This document shows, in pieces, positions 17,506 through 26,152 of a stretch of DNA of 64,000 nt. The stretch comes from Shewanella inventionis. GTDB lineage: Bacteria > Pseudomonadota > Gammaproteobacteria > Enterobacterales > Shewanellaceae. A model generated the notes under the pieces. That model had not been told where the DNA came from, ran no database searches, and saw only the letters and a list, made by a program, of their open reading frames with translations. Where the stretch lies: the NCBI RefSeq assembly GCF_014641855.1, contig NZ_BMII01000024.1, positions 1-64,000 on the forward strand, written 5' to 3'. The stretch's first letter is position 1; each line of letters starts with the position of its first letter. The translations under genes and the position numbers were made by a program.

Positions 17506-18752
17506 AGCAATTCTTTATAGGTTTAAAAAAAGCCTGGATGACTTTGCCGGTAAAGGCAAAAAAAGTATACAAGCTAAGTGCTGTGGTAATAGGTATATCT
17601 GGATTTTATTTGTATGGGTTATTAACAGGTGAGAGCGAACTAGGTTTGAGTTCAAGTGTGTCCATATCAAAGAACCCTGCTGCAGTGGCCGCTAAAAACG
17701 GTGAAAGCCAAATAGATTATCAACAGGCTCAATTGTTGGCAGAGAAAGAAGCTGCACTCGCTGAAAACACTAAAGAAGCAGGAGACAGTTACTTGCCGGA
17801 CTTTAAGGTACTAGAAAACGCTTCAAGTGAAAAAATCGATTTCTCGATACCCAAAAAAGAGCCAGAAAAGCCAGAGCAAAAACCAAAGGCAGAACCAGAA
17901 TTCGAGGAAAGGCGATTCCCAGCAAGGCAATCTCAAGTAAATCAAAACACAGAAGATGCAAAGATAAGAGCAGAAGAGCGTAAAAAGGCAATAGAAGCTA
18001 GGATAAGCGCTTATGCAGGCATAGTGTCCGTCGTTCAATCTCCAAAGGCTGCTGGTACATTGGTGCAACACTATAAGCCCGTAACAACAAATGCCACTGA
18101 AGTGGCTTCTGCTGGTGGCCAAGTTTCGAGTAATCAAGCTGGAACCGCTGGAACAGGCAGCGTCGTGTTAAATAAGTTGACTACTGGCGATGTTCTCTCT
18201 GCCAAAGTTGATAACTACATCAATACAGATAATAGCTCTAAGTTTGTAAGGCTTACTCTTCTAGAAGGTGAGCTTGAAGGTGCGATTGTCATGGGTGAGT
18301 TTGAAAGGGTCGAAGGCGTTATTGTAATAACCACCAAAACCATATCAAAAAATGGCATAACTACACCATTTCAGGGGGTTGTTGTTACGCCTGACGGAAG
18401 AATGGAAACGGGTTTAACAACTGACACTGATTATCACACACTTTATAGATGGTCAGCACTTGTGTTCAGTGGTGCTTTGAAAGGCGCCGGAGAAATGTAC
18501 TTAACACTTACCGATGAAGTAATTACAGAATATGGCACAGTTACTAAGGTGAATGAGAAAGATCCGATGGATATTGTTATGGGTGTTGCTAAAGGGGTTG
18601 GTGATGCTACGGCTGATATAGCGGCTGAAGAATTTACGATACCGCCCACTGTGATATTAGACCCGATGGCGATGCCTGTTGTTGGTATTATGCTCACCTC
18701 AGATGCGGAAGCCCCATGGTTTAGTAGCAAAATAAGAGATAACGTACATTAA
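17502..18752 (+). CDS. DotG/IcmE (TraO) VirB10-like channel protein
   Basis: DotG spans the envelope like VirB10. The 416-aa protein has an N-terminal membrane span at about residues 24-42, a Pro/Glu/Lys-rich periplasmic linker (about 100-165), and a C-terminal VirB10-type beta domain (about 215-400) with LTTGDVLSAKVDN and a membrane-crossing antenna-like segment. It lacks the long pentapeptide repeats of Legionella DotG (over 1000 aa) and is close to IncI TraO in size. The start overlaps the dotH stop. Confidence 0.88.
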   Translation: MKQFFIGLKKAWMTLPVKAKKVYKLSAVVIGISGFYLYGLLTGESELGLSSSVSISKNPAAVAAKNGESQIDYQQAQLLAEKEAALAENTKEAGDSYLPDFKVLENASSEKIDFSIPKKEPEKPEQKPKAEPEFEERRFPARQSQVNQNTEDAKIRAEERKKAIEARISAYAGIVSVVQSPKAAGTLVQHYKPVTTNATEVASAGGQVSSNQAGTAGTGSVVLNKLTTGDVLSAKVDNYINTDNSSKFVRLTLLEGELEGAIVMGEFERVEGVIVITTKTISKNGITTPFQGVVVTPDGRMETGLTTDTDYHTLYRWSALVFSGALKGAGEMYLTLTDEVITEYGTVTKVNEKDPMDIVMGVAKGVGDATADIAAEEFTIPPTVILDPMAMPVVGIMLTSDAEAPWFSSKIRDNVH

Positions 18753-18800
18753 AACAAAAAATATGAAAATAAGTATTCAAATAAGCACATTTTTGTTTTA
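18750..18800 (+). terminator. AT-only inverted repeat after dotG, possible weak terminator
   Basis: TAAAACAAAAA (18750-18760) pairs with TTTTTGTTTTA (18790-18800) around a 29-base loop. It begins at the dotG stop codon. The long loop makes it a weak terminator at best, but it stands directly before the separate dotF control element. Confidence 0.3.
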
Positions 18801-18809
18801 TATTCTAAT

Positions 18810-18825
18810 GTACCTAACATATAGC
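18810..18825 (+). promoter_or_regulatory. RTACT-N6-RTACT-like element before dotF
   Basis: GTACCTAACATATAGC is a looser copy of the 16-bp element, 16 bp before the GTG start at 18842. It suggests that dotF to dotO form a second transcription unit. Confidence 0.45.
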
Positions 18826-18841
18826 AAATAAGTAGGTTTTT

Positions 18842-19720
18842 GTGAGTAAGAATATTGAGGCGGCTAATTATCCTAGCGGCGACGATTACACGGATGATAT
18901 TAACGAGCTTTTTAGCAACGAAGAACAGCTCGACGTTGATGATAGGGTCGATACTGATTCGCATTTAGATATGCCTTTGAACACTGGTGAAGCACCTAGA
19001 ACTGCAGCGCAAGGTAGTGAAAAGGGTGGCAAGAAAAAGATGTCTAAAAATCAGTTGGCTTTATACCTGGTTTTGGGTGTCGTGATTTTATTCGCTTTGT
19101 TGCTTTTCCTGCAGATGCCGAGTAGCGAGCCTTCAGGGCCAGTTAAGAAAAGCACTGGATTCCAAGTAACTTCAGAGCCTCAGTCTCCAGCGGCTGTAAG
19201 GACGGAGGTTGTTTTAGAGTTAGAACAACAAATTAGGGATCTGAAGAACGAGTTGAAAGACACAAAAGAGGCCGTAGACGAAGCTTTTGAGTCAATCGCT
19301 GTAACACTTAACAACCAACAAAAAACGAACACAACGTTAGTTGAAGAGTTGAAAACAATTAAATCCAGTTATGACGATTTGTTGAGCAATGGCAACAATA
19401 AATTTGTTGATCAATCTAAAAAACTAAATTCAATACAAACTGATTTCAACGCCAAGTTGCTTAGTTTAAAGAAGGATTTGGAAAGTTTTAAAGAAGAGCA
19501 AAACAACAAACTCGACATCTCAAAGCGTAAACAATACGAAGTCGTAAGTGTGGTAACTGGTAAAGCACTCATTCGCGATATATCAAGCGGGAATGAGCTT
19601 CGAATAGAAGTAGGAACAGAGCTTAGTGGTTTTGGTGTTATTTCTGATATCAACATAACAGGCTGCATTACCTTTGAAACTGGTGAGCGCTATACACCAA
19701 TTAAAGGTCGATGCATGTAA
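18842..19720 (+). CDS. DotF/IcmG-like membrane protein (TraP position)
   Basis: The 292-aa protein has an acidic cytoplasmic N-terminus, one membrane span at about residues 76-94, a periplasmic coiled coil (about 125-225) and a short C-terminal beta-like domain with two Cys. This matches the layout of Legionella IcmG/DotF (269 aa), and it sits between dotG and icmC as in Legionella. It starts at GTG. DotF is an auxiliary part of the core complex. The call is mainly by topology and synteny. Confidence 0.65.
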   Translation: MSKNIEAANYPSGDDYTDDINELFSNEEQLDVDDRVDTDSHLDMPLNTGEAPRTAAQGSEKGGKKKMSKNQLALYLVLGVVILFALLLFLQMPSSEPSGPVKKSTGFQVTSEPQSPAAVRTEVVLELEQQIRDLKNELKDTKEAVDEAFESIAVTLNNQQKTNTTLVEELKTIKSSYDDLLSNGNNKFVDQSKKLNSIQTDFNAKLLSLKKDLESFKEEQNNKLDISKRKQYEVVSVVTGKALIRDISSGNELRIEVGTELSGFGVISDINITGCITFETGERYTPIKGRCM

Positions 19721-19735
19721 ATAAGTGCGGTGAAC

Positions 19736-20302
19736 ATGGGAACTGAAGTGATAATAGGGTGGATACAGACCATCCATACAGCTGGCGCGGTCTATATCTC
19801 ATTCTTTTTCGTCGTAGGTATAGCATTTGCTGCGATGGTCTTTATGAACATTAAGCAAATGTCGAGTATGGGGCAGATGCAAACCAGAAACCCACCATCA
19901 GTAACCGCAACAATTGCTTTTGCAATAGGCTCAGCAATGGCTATTTATATTGCTGGTTGGATAAATGCACTAGATGAAACCATTTTTTCAGGTGTAATTA
20001 GTTTAGGGACTAATGACCCGTTAACTTGGCGAGTGGATGATACTGTTAACCCAGGGGGAAGCCATGAAGAAGTGATTAAATTATTTTTAAAGACAGTAAT
20101 CAAGTTCTTTGGATTAATTGGAATAGGGAATTCGATTAATTGTGTTTTAAAAATCGGTACTCAGTATGAAAAAGAAGACACCAAGAAAAAGGCGATTTTA
20201 TTCGCCCTTGCTGGAATTGCTTTCATGAGGATCGAAGCAACAACAAAGCTTGTCGCAGAGTTAATCCCACTTCTCGACGGGATAGCAGAAATATTGGCAT
20301 AG
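19736..20302 (+). CDS. IcmC/DotE (TraQ) inner-membrane protein
   Basis: The protein is about 188 aa with three to four hydrophobic segments. It matches IcmC/DotE (194 aa) in length, topology and position. ATG 19736 follows a GGTG site; a GTG six bases earlier is an alternative start. IcmC-type proteins are small inner-membrane parts of the type IVB complex with poorly known roles. Confidence 0.65.
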   Translation: MGTEVIIGWIQTIHTAGAVYISFFFVVGIAFAAMVFMNIKQMSSMGQMQTRNPPSVTATIAFAIGSAMAIYIAGWINALDETIFSGVISLGTNDPLTWRVDDTVNPGGSHEEVIKLFLKTVIKFFGLIGIGNSINCVLKIGTQYEKEDTKKKAILFALAGIAFMRIEATTKLVAELIPLLDGIAEILA

Positions 20303-20312
20303 GAATAAAATT

Positions 20313-20720
20313 ATGAACAAATTTAGAAAATTTTTATCAAGCTGGATGACAGCAGGGAAAGTTAAATACTACACATTACTCGCCTTTATAATGACACCGA
20401 ATTTTGCCCATGCAGCAGAAGAAGTGGGTGTCCAAAAGGTTCTCAAAAACCTGATGGGTTTGTTCGAGGTTGGTGCCCAAGCGTTGATTAGTGGCTCGTT
20501 CTTGATCGGCCTTGGCTTCGCTGCCATGGCGTTTTTCTTGTTTAAAGGGGCAGGAGAGCCAAACGGTCAAAATAAAGGCGTGTGGTTCTCAATCGTCCTG
20601 TGTGCTGTAGCCGCAGGTGGATTGATGTACCTAGGCGCATCAGCTTACTTGTTCGGTGACACACTGTTAGGTGTTGATGGTACTGCTGATTCAATTGATA
20701 AGACTAACTACGGTCTATAA
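20313..20720 (+). CDS. IcmD/DotP (TraR) small membrane protein
   Basis: This 135-aa protein has an N-terminal signal-like segment (ending HAAEE) and two further hydrophobic, Gly/Ala-rich segments, as in IcmD (132 aa). It lies directly after the icmC gene, as in Legionella and IncI plasmids. An AGGAAT site precedes the ATG. Confidence 0.65.
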   Translation: MNKFRKFLSSWMTAGKVKYYTLLAFIMTPNFAHAAEEVGVQKVLKNLMGLFEVGAQALISGSFLIGLGFAAMAFFLFKGAGEPNGQNKGVWFSIVLCAVAAGGLMYLGASAYLFGDTLLGVDGTADSIDKTNYGL

Positions 20721-20739
20721 GTGACAAAAGGGGGGTATT

Positions 20740-21426
20740 ATGAAGTTATTGCGCTCAAAATTATCGGTAGCTCGTAATATCCCTCTAGACCGAGGTCAGC
20801 TGTTATTAAATCCTAAAGAGGTAGGCATAGCTCACAAAAGAGACAAGGGGAAATGCTTATTCTGTGGATGGCAAGAACGCTCAAAGGGCATGCTTAGATT
20901 TGTTGCTGTTAATGGCGTTTATGACCAAGATGTAAAATCAAGCAAGATTGCTAGTTCATGCGAAATTTGTTTTCAGGCTTCAAGACTTGGGTATGTGGCA
21001 TATGCATCTGCTGGACAGATAATGTATTGTCCAGAATTGCAACAAAAAGACATAAATGCTTTAGCAAGATTATATTTCTCTATACCAAATACAGAATCGA
21101 CAATAGATGAGCCAGCAGAACTTTTGAATAGTTTTGTATGCCTCACAACGTATTTCGATACTCGTTGTCGTGAAACACCAATATATCTCGACATTCAGGG
21201 ATACAATCTCGAAAACCTAGCAAGTAGCTTATGTGATATGGATGATGACCTCTATGAAAAAAGGGTAAGCTATTTCGACAAATTACGGTATTGGCCGAAC
21301 ATGACGTATTTACAAAAAGTTGTTGGCAATCAATGGGACTACATTTCTAAAATTAACTCACCAACTAATTGGAAGTTGATTAAAAATCAAATCGAAAATT
21401 TCGCAAATGAAAATAGTTCTTTTTGA
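20740..21426 (+). CDS. IcmJ/DotN (TraT) zinc-binding coupling-complex protein
   Basis: IcmJ/DotN joins DotL and DotM in the coupling complex. The 228-aa protein has a CLFC zinc knuckle (about residues 35-38) and a second CEIC pair about 40 residues later, then an IMYCPELQQKDINALAR block, all as in IcmJ. Legionella IcmJ is about 208 aa. It lies between icmD and dotO as expected, although two extra genes separate it from dotO. A GGGGGT site precedes the ATG. Confidence 0.72.
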   Translation: MKLLRSKLSVARNIPLDRGQLLLNPKEVGIAHKRDKGKCLFCGWQERSKGMLRFVAVNGVYDQDVKSSKIASSCEICFQASRLGYVAYASAGQIMYCPELQQKDINALARLYFSIPNTESTIDEPAELLNSFVCLTTYFDTRCRETPIYLDIQGYNLENLASSLCDMDDDLYEKRVSYFDKLRYWPNMTYLQKVVGNQWDYISKINSPTNWKLIKNQIENFANENSSF

Positions 21427-22447
21427 TGAATCTAATCAGTTTAAGTCATATTGGCTTGTCGATGCTCGCACAATAGTAAGAGGTGAAAATGCTGAAAAAA
21501 TTCAGGCAGACACACTCTTAACAAACCTCACCGAAGTAGATGCAATATTACTGCAAACACAATTAACTGACATCCGGGTGCTGGCAGGAGACTATCTAAA
21601 ATCAGATTTAAACTCACTTTATAATGAGTTGACAGGTAAACCCTTAAACTTAAATGATCTAAGCGATGTTTCAAGCTTGTATAAAGTAATTTTAAATACA
21701 CATCGGATGTTAGAACTTCATCGGTCGCAATTCAATGGTGAAATAACCAATGTAGGACCAAAGTTAAGTATAACAAAATATTCCAAAAACTATTTCAGTG
21801 AACAACCTTCTGGCGCAATTAATAAAACATTAAGATTTACAAGTGTCGAGGTGGCGGCATATCTCTCTCAGATGTCGTGTTATGCAGGTCATTTTAAAAA
21901 GCTTGATGTTAGAAGCACACCTAGTTTGAGACGTTTTGATGGGGAAATATCAAGTTATTACATCGACAGTGAAAATTACTATTACGCAAAAATCCAGCTG
22001 TCAGAACGTCAGGATAGATTAAATGTCTACTTTCAATTTAACCGGCAGTTACAGGCAGTTTTGCCCAAAGATTTACTACTGATGTTGATAGAAATGGCTG
22101 ATTGTGACGTCAATGTCCTTGAATTATACGAATACGAAAAAAATGGCAAAGAACAAAAAGTGGCATTGCCAAAAAAAATGAACATGACTTCTATAAGTGG
22201 ATGGTTTAGTGCCGGGATAATTAATCGGGTGTTTTGTCATGAAATGTCTGTTCGAGGGTGTGTCTCATCAATTTTTTACAGAGACTTAATAAGAAAAAAG
22301 ACAATTATAAGGGCTGAAAAGCTGAATTCGATGGGTATAAAAATAAATTCGATTGGCCCTTTTGAGATTAATTGTTCGGTTAATAAAGATGAAATCGATT
22401 TACTCAACTTAAGAGCGTATGAGGTTGGTTTATATGTTGCCAAATGA
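21407..22447 (+). CDS. Hypothetical protein inserted between icmJ and dotO, 346 aa
   Basis: This soluble protein begins inside the end of icmJ (20-bp overlap) and overlaps the small gene that follows, so it is translationally coupled to the core operon. I do not recognise a domain. There are no membrane segments or P-loop. Neither Legionella nor IncI plasmids have a comparable gene at this exact place as far as I know. It may be a lineage-specific coupling-complex or ATPase partner. Confidence 0.6.
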   Translation: MKIVLFDESNQFKSYWLVDARTIVRGENAEKIQADTLLTNLTEVDAILLQTQLTDIRVLAGDYLKSDLNSLYNELTGKPLNLNDLSDVSSLYKVILNTHRMLELHRSQFNGEITNVGPKLSITKYSKNYFSEQPSGAINKTLRFTSVEVAAYLSQMSCYAGHFKKLDVRSTPSLRRFDGEISSYYIDSENYYYAKIQLSERQDRLNVYFQFNRQLQAVLPKDLLLMLIEMADCDVNVLELYEYEKNGKEQKVALPKKMNMTSISGWFSAGIINRVFCHEMSVRGCVSSIFYRDLIRKKTIIRAEKLNSMGIKINSIGPFEINCSVNKDEIDLLNLRAYEVGLYVAK

Positions 22448-22619
22448 CCTAGTTTCCCTGATCAAAGATGAACTAGCCTTGCGAAACATGCCCGATATCG
22501 AGTTTAAAGCAATGGTTGATTTGATGGGGAGCGATGACGCACCAAATGATCAAATAAAGATCACAGCCATCACTAAAAAAATTAAAGAATTAGAGGGTAA
22601 CAAAGATGATAGTCGATAA
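22434..22619 (+). CDS. Small acidic protein before dotO, 61 aa
   Basis: The start at ATG 22434 is chosen because a GAGG site lies 10 bases upstream. The gene overlaps both its upstream neighbour and dotO. The product is a small acidic helical protein with no recognised motif. Coupled translation with the DotO ATPase suggests that it works with it. Confidence 0.5.
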   Translation: MLPNDLVSLIKDELALRNMPDIEFKAMVDLMGSDDAPNDQIKITAITKKIKELEGNKDDSR

Positions 22620-25548
22620 GTTGTTTAAAATGCTGAGCTCTTTAAAAAAAGAGCATGCCTTCAATTATTTAGATCTTTGCCACAATACAGAGTCTAATAC
22701 TTTGGTTACAGATAGCGGCGCACTGGTAACCGTCTTTAAAATAAATGGTCTTCAAGCAATTCCTGGAGAAGAAGAATGGATAAATGCCGCAAATAATTTG
22801 CTGTCAGCATTACAGACGATTTTTAAATCTGACGGACTTACCGTGCAGTGGGTTTATGAAAAAGATGACAATCAAACTCAGAGGGAGTTAATTCGCCATA
22901 CAAGACCTGCAATTGATGCTATGAATGCGATAGGCCTAGACTTAAAGGATATTTATCAGGAAAACATTAAGGTTAACCGTGAGTGGGTTTGCTTCGAATC
23001 TTCGCATATCGCAATTTGGTCTGACTTTAGACTGATAGAACCACAACTATTAAAAAAGCGAATCAATGAGAACGCGTCTAAGGCAGTAGATATAGATCTA
23101 TTTTTATCAGATGTTCCAAATATATTCTTATCAATTAGCGAACTCATTGTAAAACACAAAAGTGTTGTTGAAGAATTTTTGTATAACCTTGGCAGAGCTA
23201 AAATATTAGCTCAAACATTAACATCTGAAGAAGCATGCCGTGTGATCAAGGTTCAATATGATAAAGAGGCCTCACCTAACTGGGTAGCACAGTTAATTGG
23301 GCAGCTAAGGTATATTAAAGCTCCGAAAGATGGCGAACCTAATGATGATGGAAGCGAACTGTTCTGGACAAAGCTAAATGAACAGATAGCCAATAAACCA
23401 TTTGAATATAAAAATGGTGGCCAATTATGCATAGGCCAAACACTATACAAAAGTGGGATGATTGAAACTTTCCCAATTACTGTAAAACCTTTTAGATCTT
23501 TGGTTGAAAGTATCGACGGTAATTTGCCGTTTCGCATTTCATTTAAAATAATGTCTGGAAAAGGCTTTGATTGGTCGTTAAGACAAAACTTGCTTGCTTT
23601 CACTTCATTCTTAAGTTCAGATAATTCTCGAGTGCAGTCAGAAATGAGTCACCTTGAAAAGTTAAGTGAAACAGATCCATTTGTGCGAATGTCAGTTTCA
23701 TTTTCTACGTGGTCTAACGAGCCAGAAACGTTAATGTATAACTACTCACGCTTAGATCAGGCAGTGCAAGGGTGGGGGGTGTCGCAAACACTTGAGGATA
23801 AAAGCGATGAAATGGAACTTTATACAGATACAGTCATTGCTGCCAATGCCAAAACTTGCGCTACGCAAACATATATTCCAATCAGTGAGTGTATAAAGTT
23901 TTTGCCAATAGACAGAACGGCCAACATCTGGGATAAAGGCTTTTTGCTCTTTAGGACTCTCCAAGGGGTATGTTTCCCATGGACGCCAATCAGCCCTTTA
24001 CTTAAGCCATCTATTGAATTGTATATCGCACGCTCACGACAAGGAAAGTCGGTTTTAAGTAACTCAATTCTTGCCGCATTAACCTTATCACCTGGTAATA
24101 AGGTGTTACCTTTAGCTGCAACTATTGACGTTGGCCCGTCGTCCATAGGTATTCACAAGATGATCAGGGATAGGTTACCGGAAAGTGAAAAGCATAAAGT
24201 CATTACTTATGTACTCAGTCTCGACGGCGATGACTACATTAACCCTTTTGAGAAGAATCCATGTTTAGATTCGTTATTTATGCATCAGCGAGCATTCGTT
24301 GCTGGTTTTTTATTGCTGTTATCTCAAAATTCACGCGGTGAAATGCATGAAAATATGGAAGGTTATGTTGATGCGTTAATCGAAGAGGTTTATCAATATA
24401 AGGCAAATGAAGGTGCTACGGCATACAATGCAGGGATCTTACCAGAAGTAGACCGGTGGATTGCAGAAAATGATTTCACGCTATATGAAGACACTAAATG
24501 GATAGAGATCGAAAAAGCGCTTGGTGATGCTAATGAGTGGAAGATGGCACAAGAATGCTGCGTCAAATCTTCACCGATATTAAATGACTTTGTGACTGTA
24601 GCAAACCAATCTGGTTCATTATTACGTATGTATGGCGATAGCAATGACCCTAGCTCTCCAAAAAAAGAATTCGTATTGCGAATGACAGAATCTGCAAAAA
24701 AATACCCAATTTTCACCAGCCATTCGACATTGAATTTTAGGGCCGCCAGATTAAGAAGTATCGATTTGCAAAACGTCATTACAAAAGACGAAATTATTGG
24801 TCCACGCCAAAACGGTATTATGTTTATGCTAGCCCTATACCTTGGCAGTGGCGATTTCTTTATGAACTCAGATTGCTTAAGAGCGGTTGATTCAAGGTAC
24901 CTAGACCACTATAAACAAGTAGTAAAAGAAGTGCGGTCTTCGCCTTGCCGCTTGTTCATGGATGAATTTCATCAGTGTAGTGGCTTAAGGCAGACAGTGG
25001 TTAACGTAGAGCGTTATATGCGTGAAGGTGGCAAGTGGGGGATTAATAGCGCATTAGCTTCGCAAGAGGCGGGAGATTTTACACCTACAATGATTAGGCA
25101 GGCCACAAGTTACTTTTTCCTTGGCGGTAATTCAGTAGAAGCCGTTAAAGCATTACAGGACCAGTTTAGCTTGAGTCATTCTGATTTTACCGTCTTAACA
25201 GACAACACTGTTCACGGTCCGAAAAAAGGAGGAAGCTCATTGCTATATGTTTATAAAACAAATGAAGGCCAATTTAGTCAGGTATTAAAATTCCCAGTTG
25301 GACCGCAAATGTTGTGGGCTAATAGTAGTAATCCAGACGACTTGATAATTAAAGAAGAAATCAACGCTAAAATTGGTTCAAATATAGGATTGTCATTATT
25401 AGGTGAAATGTACAGTGGTGGTACAGCTGAAAGTGAAATCCAGCGTCGCAGAAGCGATGAAAGCGTAGTGAGTAAAGATATTGTTAAAGATATTATCGAT
25501 GAAATCCTCACAGTTGCAGGTAAGCGTGGAATTCCATTTCTATCGTAA
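22606..25548 (+). CDS. DotO/IcmB (TraU) VirB4-like ATPase
   Basis: DotO is the VirB4-type ATPase that powers type IVB secretion. The 980-aa protein has an N-terminal VirB4-like domain and a C-terminal ATPase domain with Walker A ARSRQGKS at about residues 475-482, where the first Gly is replaced by Ala, and a Walker B-like RLFMDEFH near residue 785. A TSQEAGDFTP-like (ASQEAGDFTP) motif follows. Legionella IcmB is 1009 aa. The stop codon lies inside a copy of the 13-bp palindrome. Confidence 0.88.
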   Translation: MIVDKLFKMLSSLKKEHAFNYLDLCHNTESNTLVTDSGALVTVFKINGLQAIPGEEEWINAANNLLSALQTIFKSDGLTVQWVYEKDDNQTQRELIRHTRPAIDAMNAIGLDLKDIYQENIKVNREWVCFESSHIAIWSDFRLIEPQLLKKRINENASKAVDIDLFLSDVPNIFLSISELIVKHKSVVEEFLYNLGRAKILAQTLTSEEACRVIKVQYDKEASPNWVAQLIGQLRYIKAPKDGEPNDDGSELFWTKLNEQIANKPFEYKNGGQLCIGQTLYKSGMIETFPITVKPFRSLVESIDGNLPFRISFKIMSGKGFDWSLRQNLLAFTSFLSSDNSRVQSEMSHLEKLSETDPFVRMSVSFSTWSNEPETLMYNYSRLDQAVQGWGVSQTLEDKSDEMELYTDTVIAANAKTCATQTYIPISECIKFLPIDRTANIWDKGFLLFRTLQGVCFPWTPISPLLKPSIELYIARSRQGKSVLSNSILAALTLSPGNKVLPLAATIDVGPSSIGIHKMIRDRLPESEKHKVITYVLSLDGDDYINPFEKNPCLDSLFMHQRAFVAGFLLLLSQNSRGEMHENMEGYVDALIEEVYQYKANEGATAYNAGILPEVDRWIAENDFTLYEDTKWIEIEKALGDANEWKMAQECCVKSSPILNDFVTVANQSGSLLRMYGDSNDPSSPKKEFVLRMTESAKKYPIFTSHSTLNFRAARLRSIDLQNVITKDEIIGPRQNGIMFMLALYLGSGDFFMNSDCLRAVDSRYLDHYKQVVKEVRSSPCRLFMDEFHQCSGLRQTVVNVERYMREGGKWGINSALASQEAGDFTPTMIRQATSYFFLGGNSVEAVKALQDQFSLSHSDFTVLTDNTVHGPKKGGSSLLYVYKTNEGQFSQVLKFPVGPQMLWANSSNPDDLIIKEEINAKIGSNIGLSLLGEMYSGGTAESEIQRRRSDESVVSKDIVKDIIDEILTVAGKRGIPFLS

Positions 25549-25558
25549 AGTTACTTTA
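25546..25558. promoter_or_regulatory. 13-bp palindrome TAAAGTWACTTTA, copy 2
   Basis: TAAAGTTACTTTA begins with the TAA stop codon of dotO and ends the second transfer block. Confidence 0.6.
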
Positions 25559-25642
25559 TGCTAGCAATTTTTTCTAGCGCTTTTGGCTAAGAAGTACGTA
25601 GAACTAATATGCACAGGTAATAGCAGAACAAAAGGAAGTAGC

Positions 25643-26128
25643 ATGGCATCAGAACTTCATAACCAGCTTTGTTTAAGAGCTGCAAAATTTCTCAATAATA
25701 ATGGATTCTCTGTTGCCTTTGATGATAGGTTTCAAGCTGCTACTGGCGTTGGCGAGTTACCTGATGCCATCGGTTTTCGAAATGGTGTGAGCTGTTTAAT
25801 CGAGGCTAAAGTAACCAGATCTGATTTTCTTGCAGACAAGAAAAAACGTTTTAGAGTTGACCCAAGCTTAGGCATGGGAGATTGGCGGTTCTTTATTTGT
25901 CCACCAGGACTGATTAAACCAGAAGAATTACCACAAGGTTGGGGGTTGTTGTATGCCCACGCTAAAGTTATCAAGAAGGTTCACGGGTTCCCTCCGAATA
26001 CTAAATGGTTTAGCGCAAAACCGTTTGTAGCGAATAAACAAGCTGAATGTGACTTCATGTACAGTGCTCTTAGACGAATAGCCTTACGAGGTAATTTTGA
26101 TGACGTCTACGACAGGTTGTCTATATAG
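25643..26128 (+). CDS. PD-(D/E)XK nuclease-like protein, 161 aa
   Basis: The start at ATG 25643 has an AAGGAAG site; an upstream TTG is less likely. The protein contains LPD at about residue 39 and IEAK about 15 residues later, the spacing of a PD-(D/E)XK core, followed by SDF and Lys-rich residues as in VRR-NUC or MmcB-like proteins. It is single-domain and soluble. It is convergent with the recombinase gene. A role in DNA processing is inferred. Confidence 0.6.
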   Translation: MASELHNQLCLRAAKFLNNNGFSVAFDDRFQAATGVGELPDAIGFRNGVSCLIEAKVTRSDFLADKKKRFRVDPSLGMGDWRFFICPPGLIKPEELPQGWGLLYAHAKVIKKVHGFPPNTKWFSAKPFVANKQAECDFMYSALRRIALRGNFDDVYDRLSI

Positions 26129-26152
26129 GATTTTGACATTACCCAAATAGAA

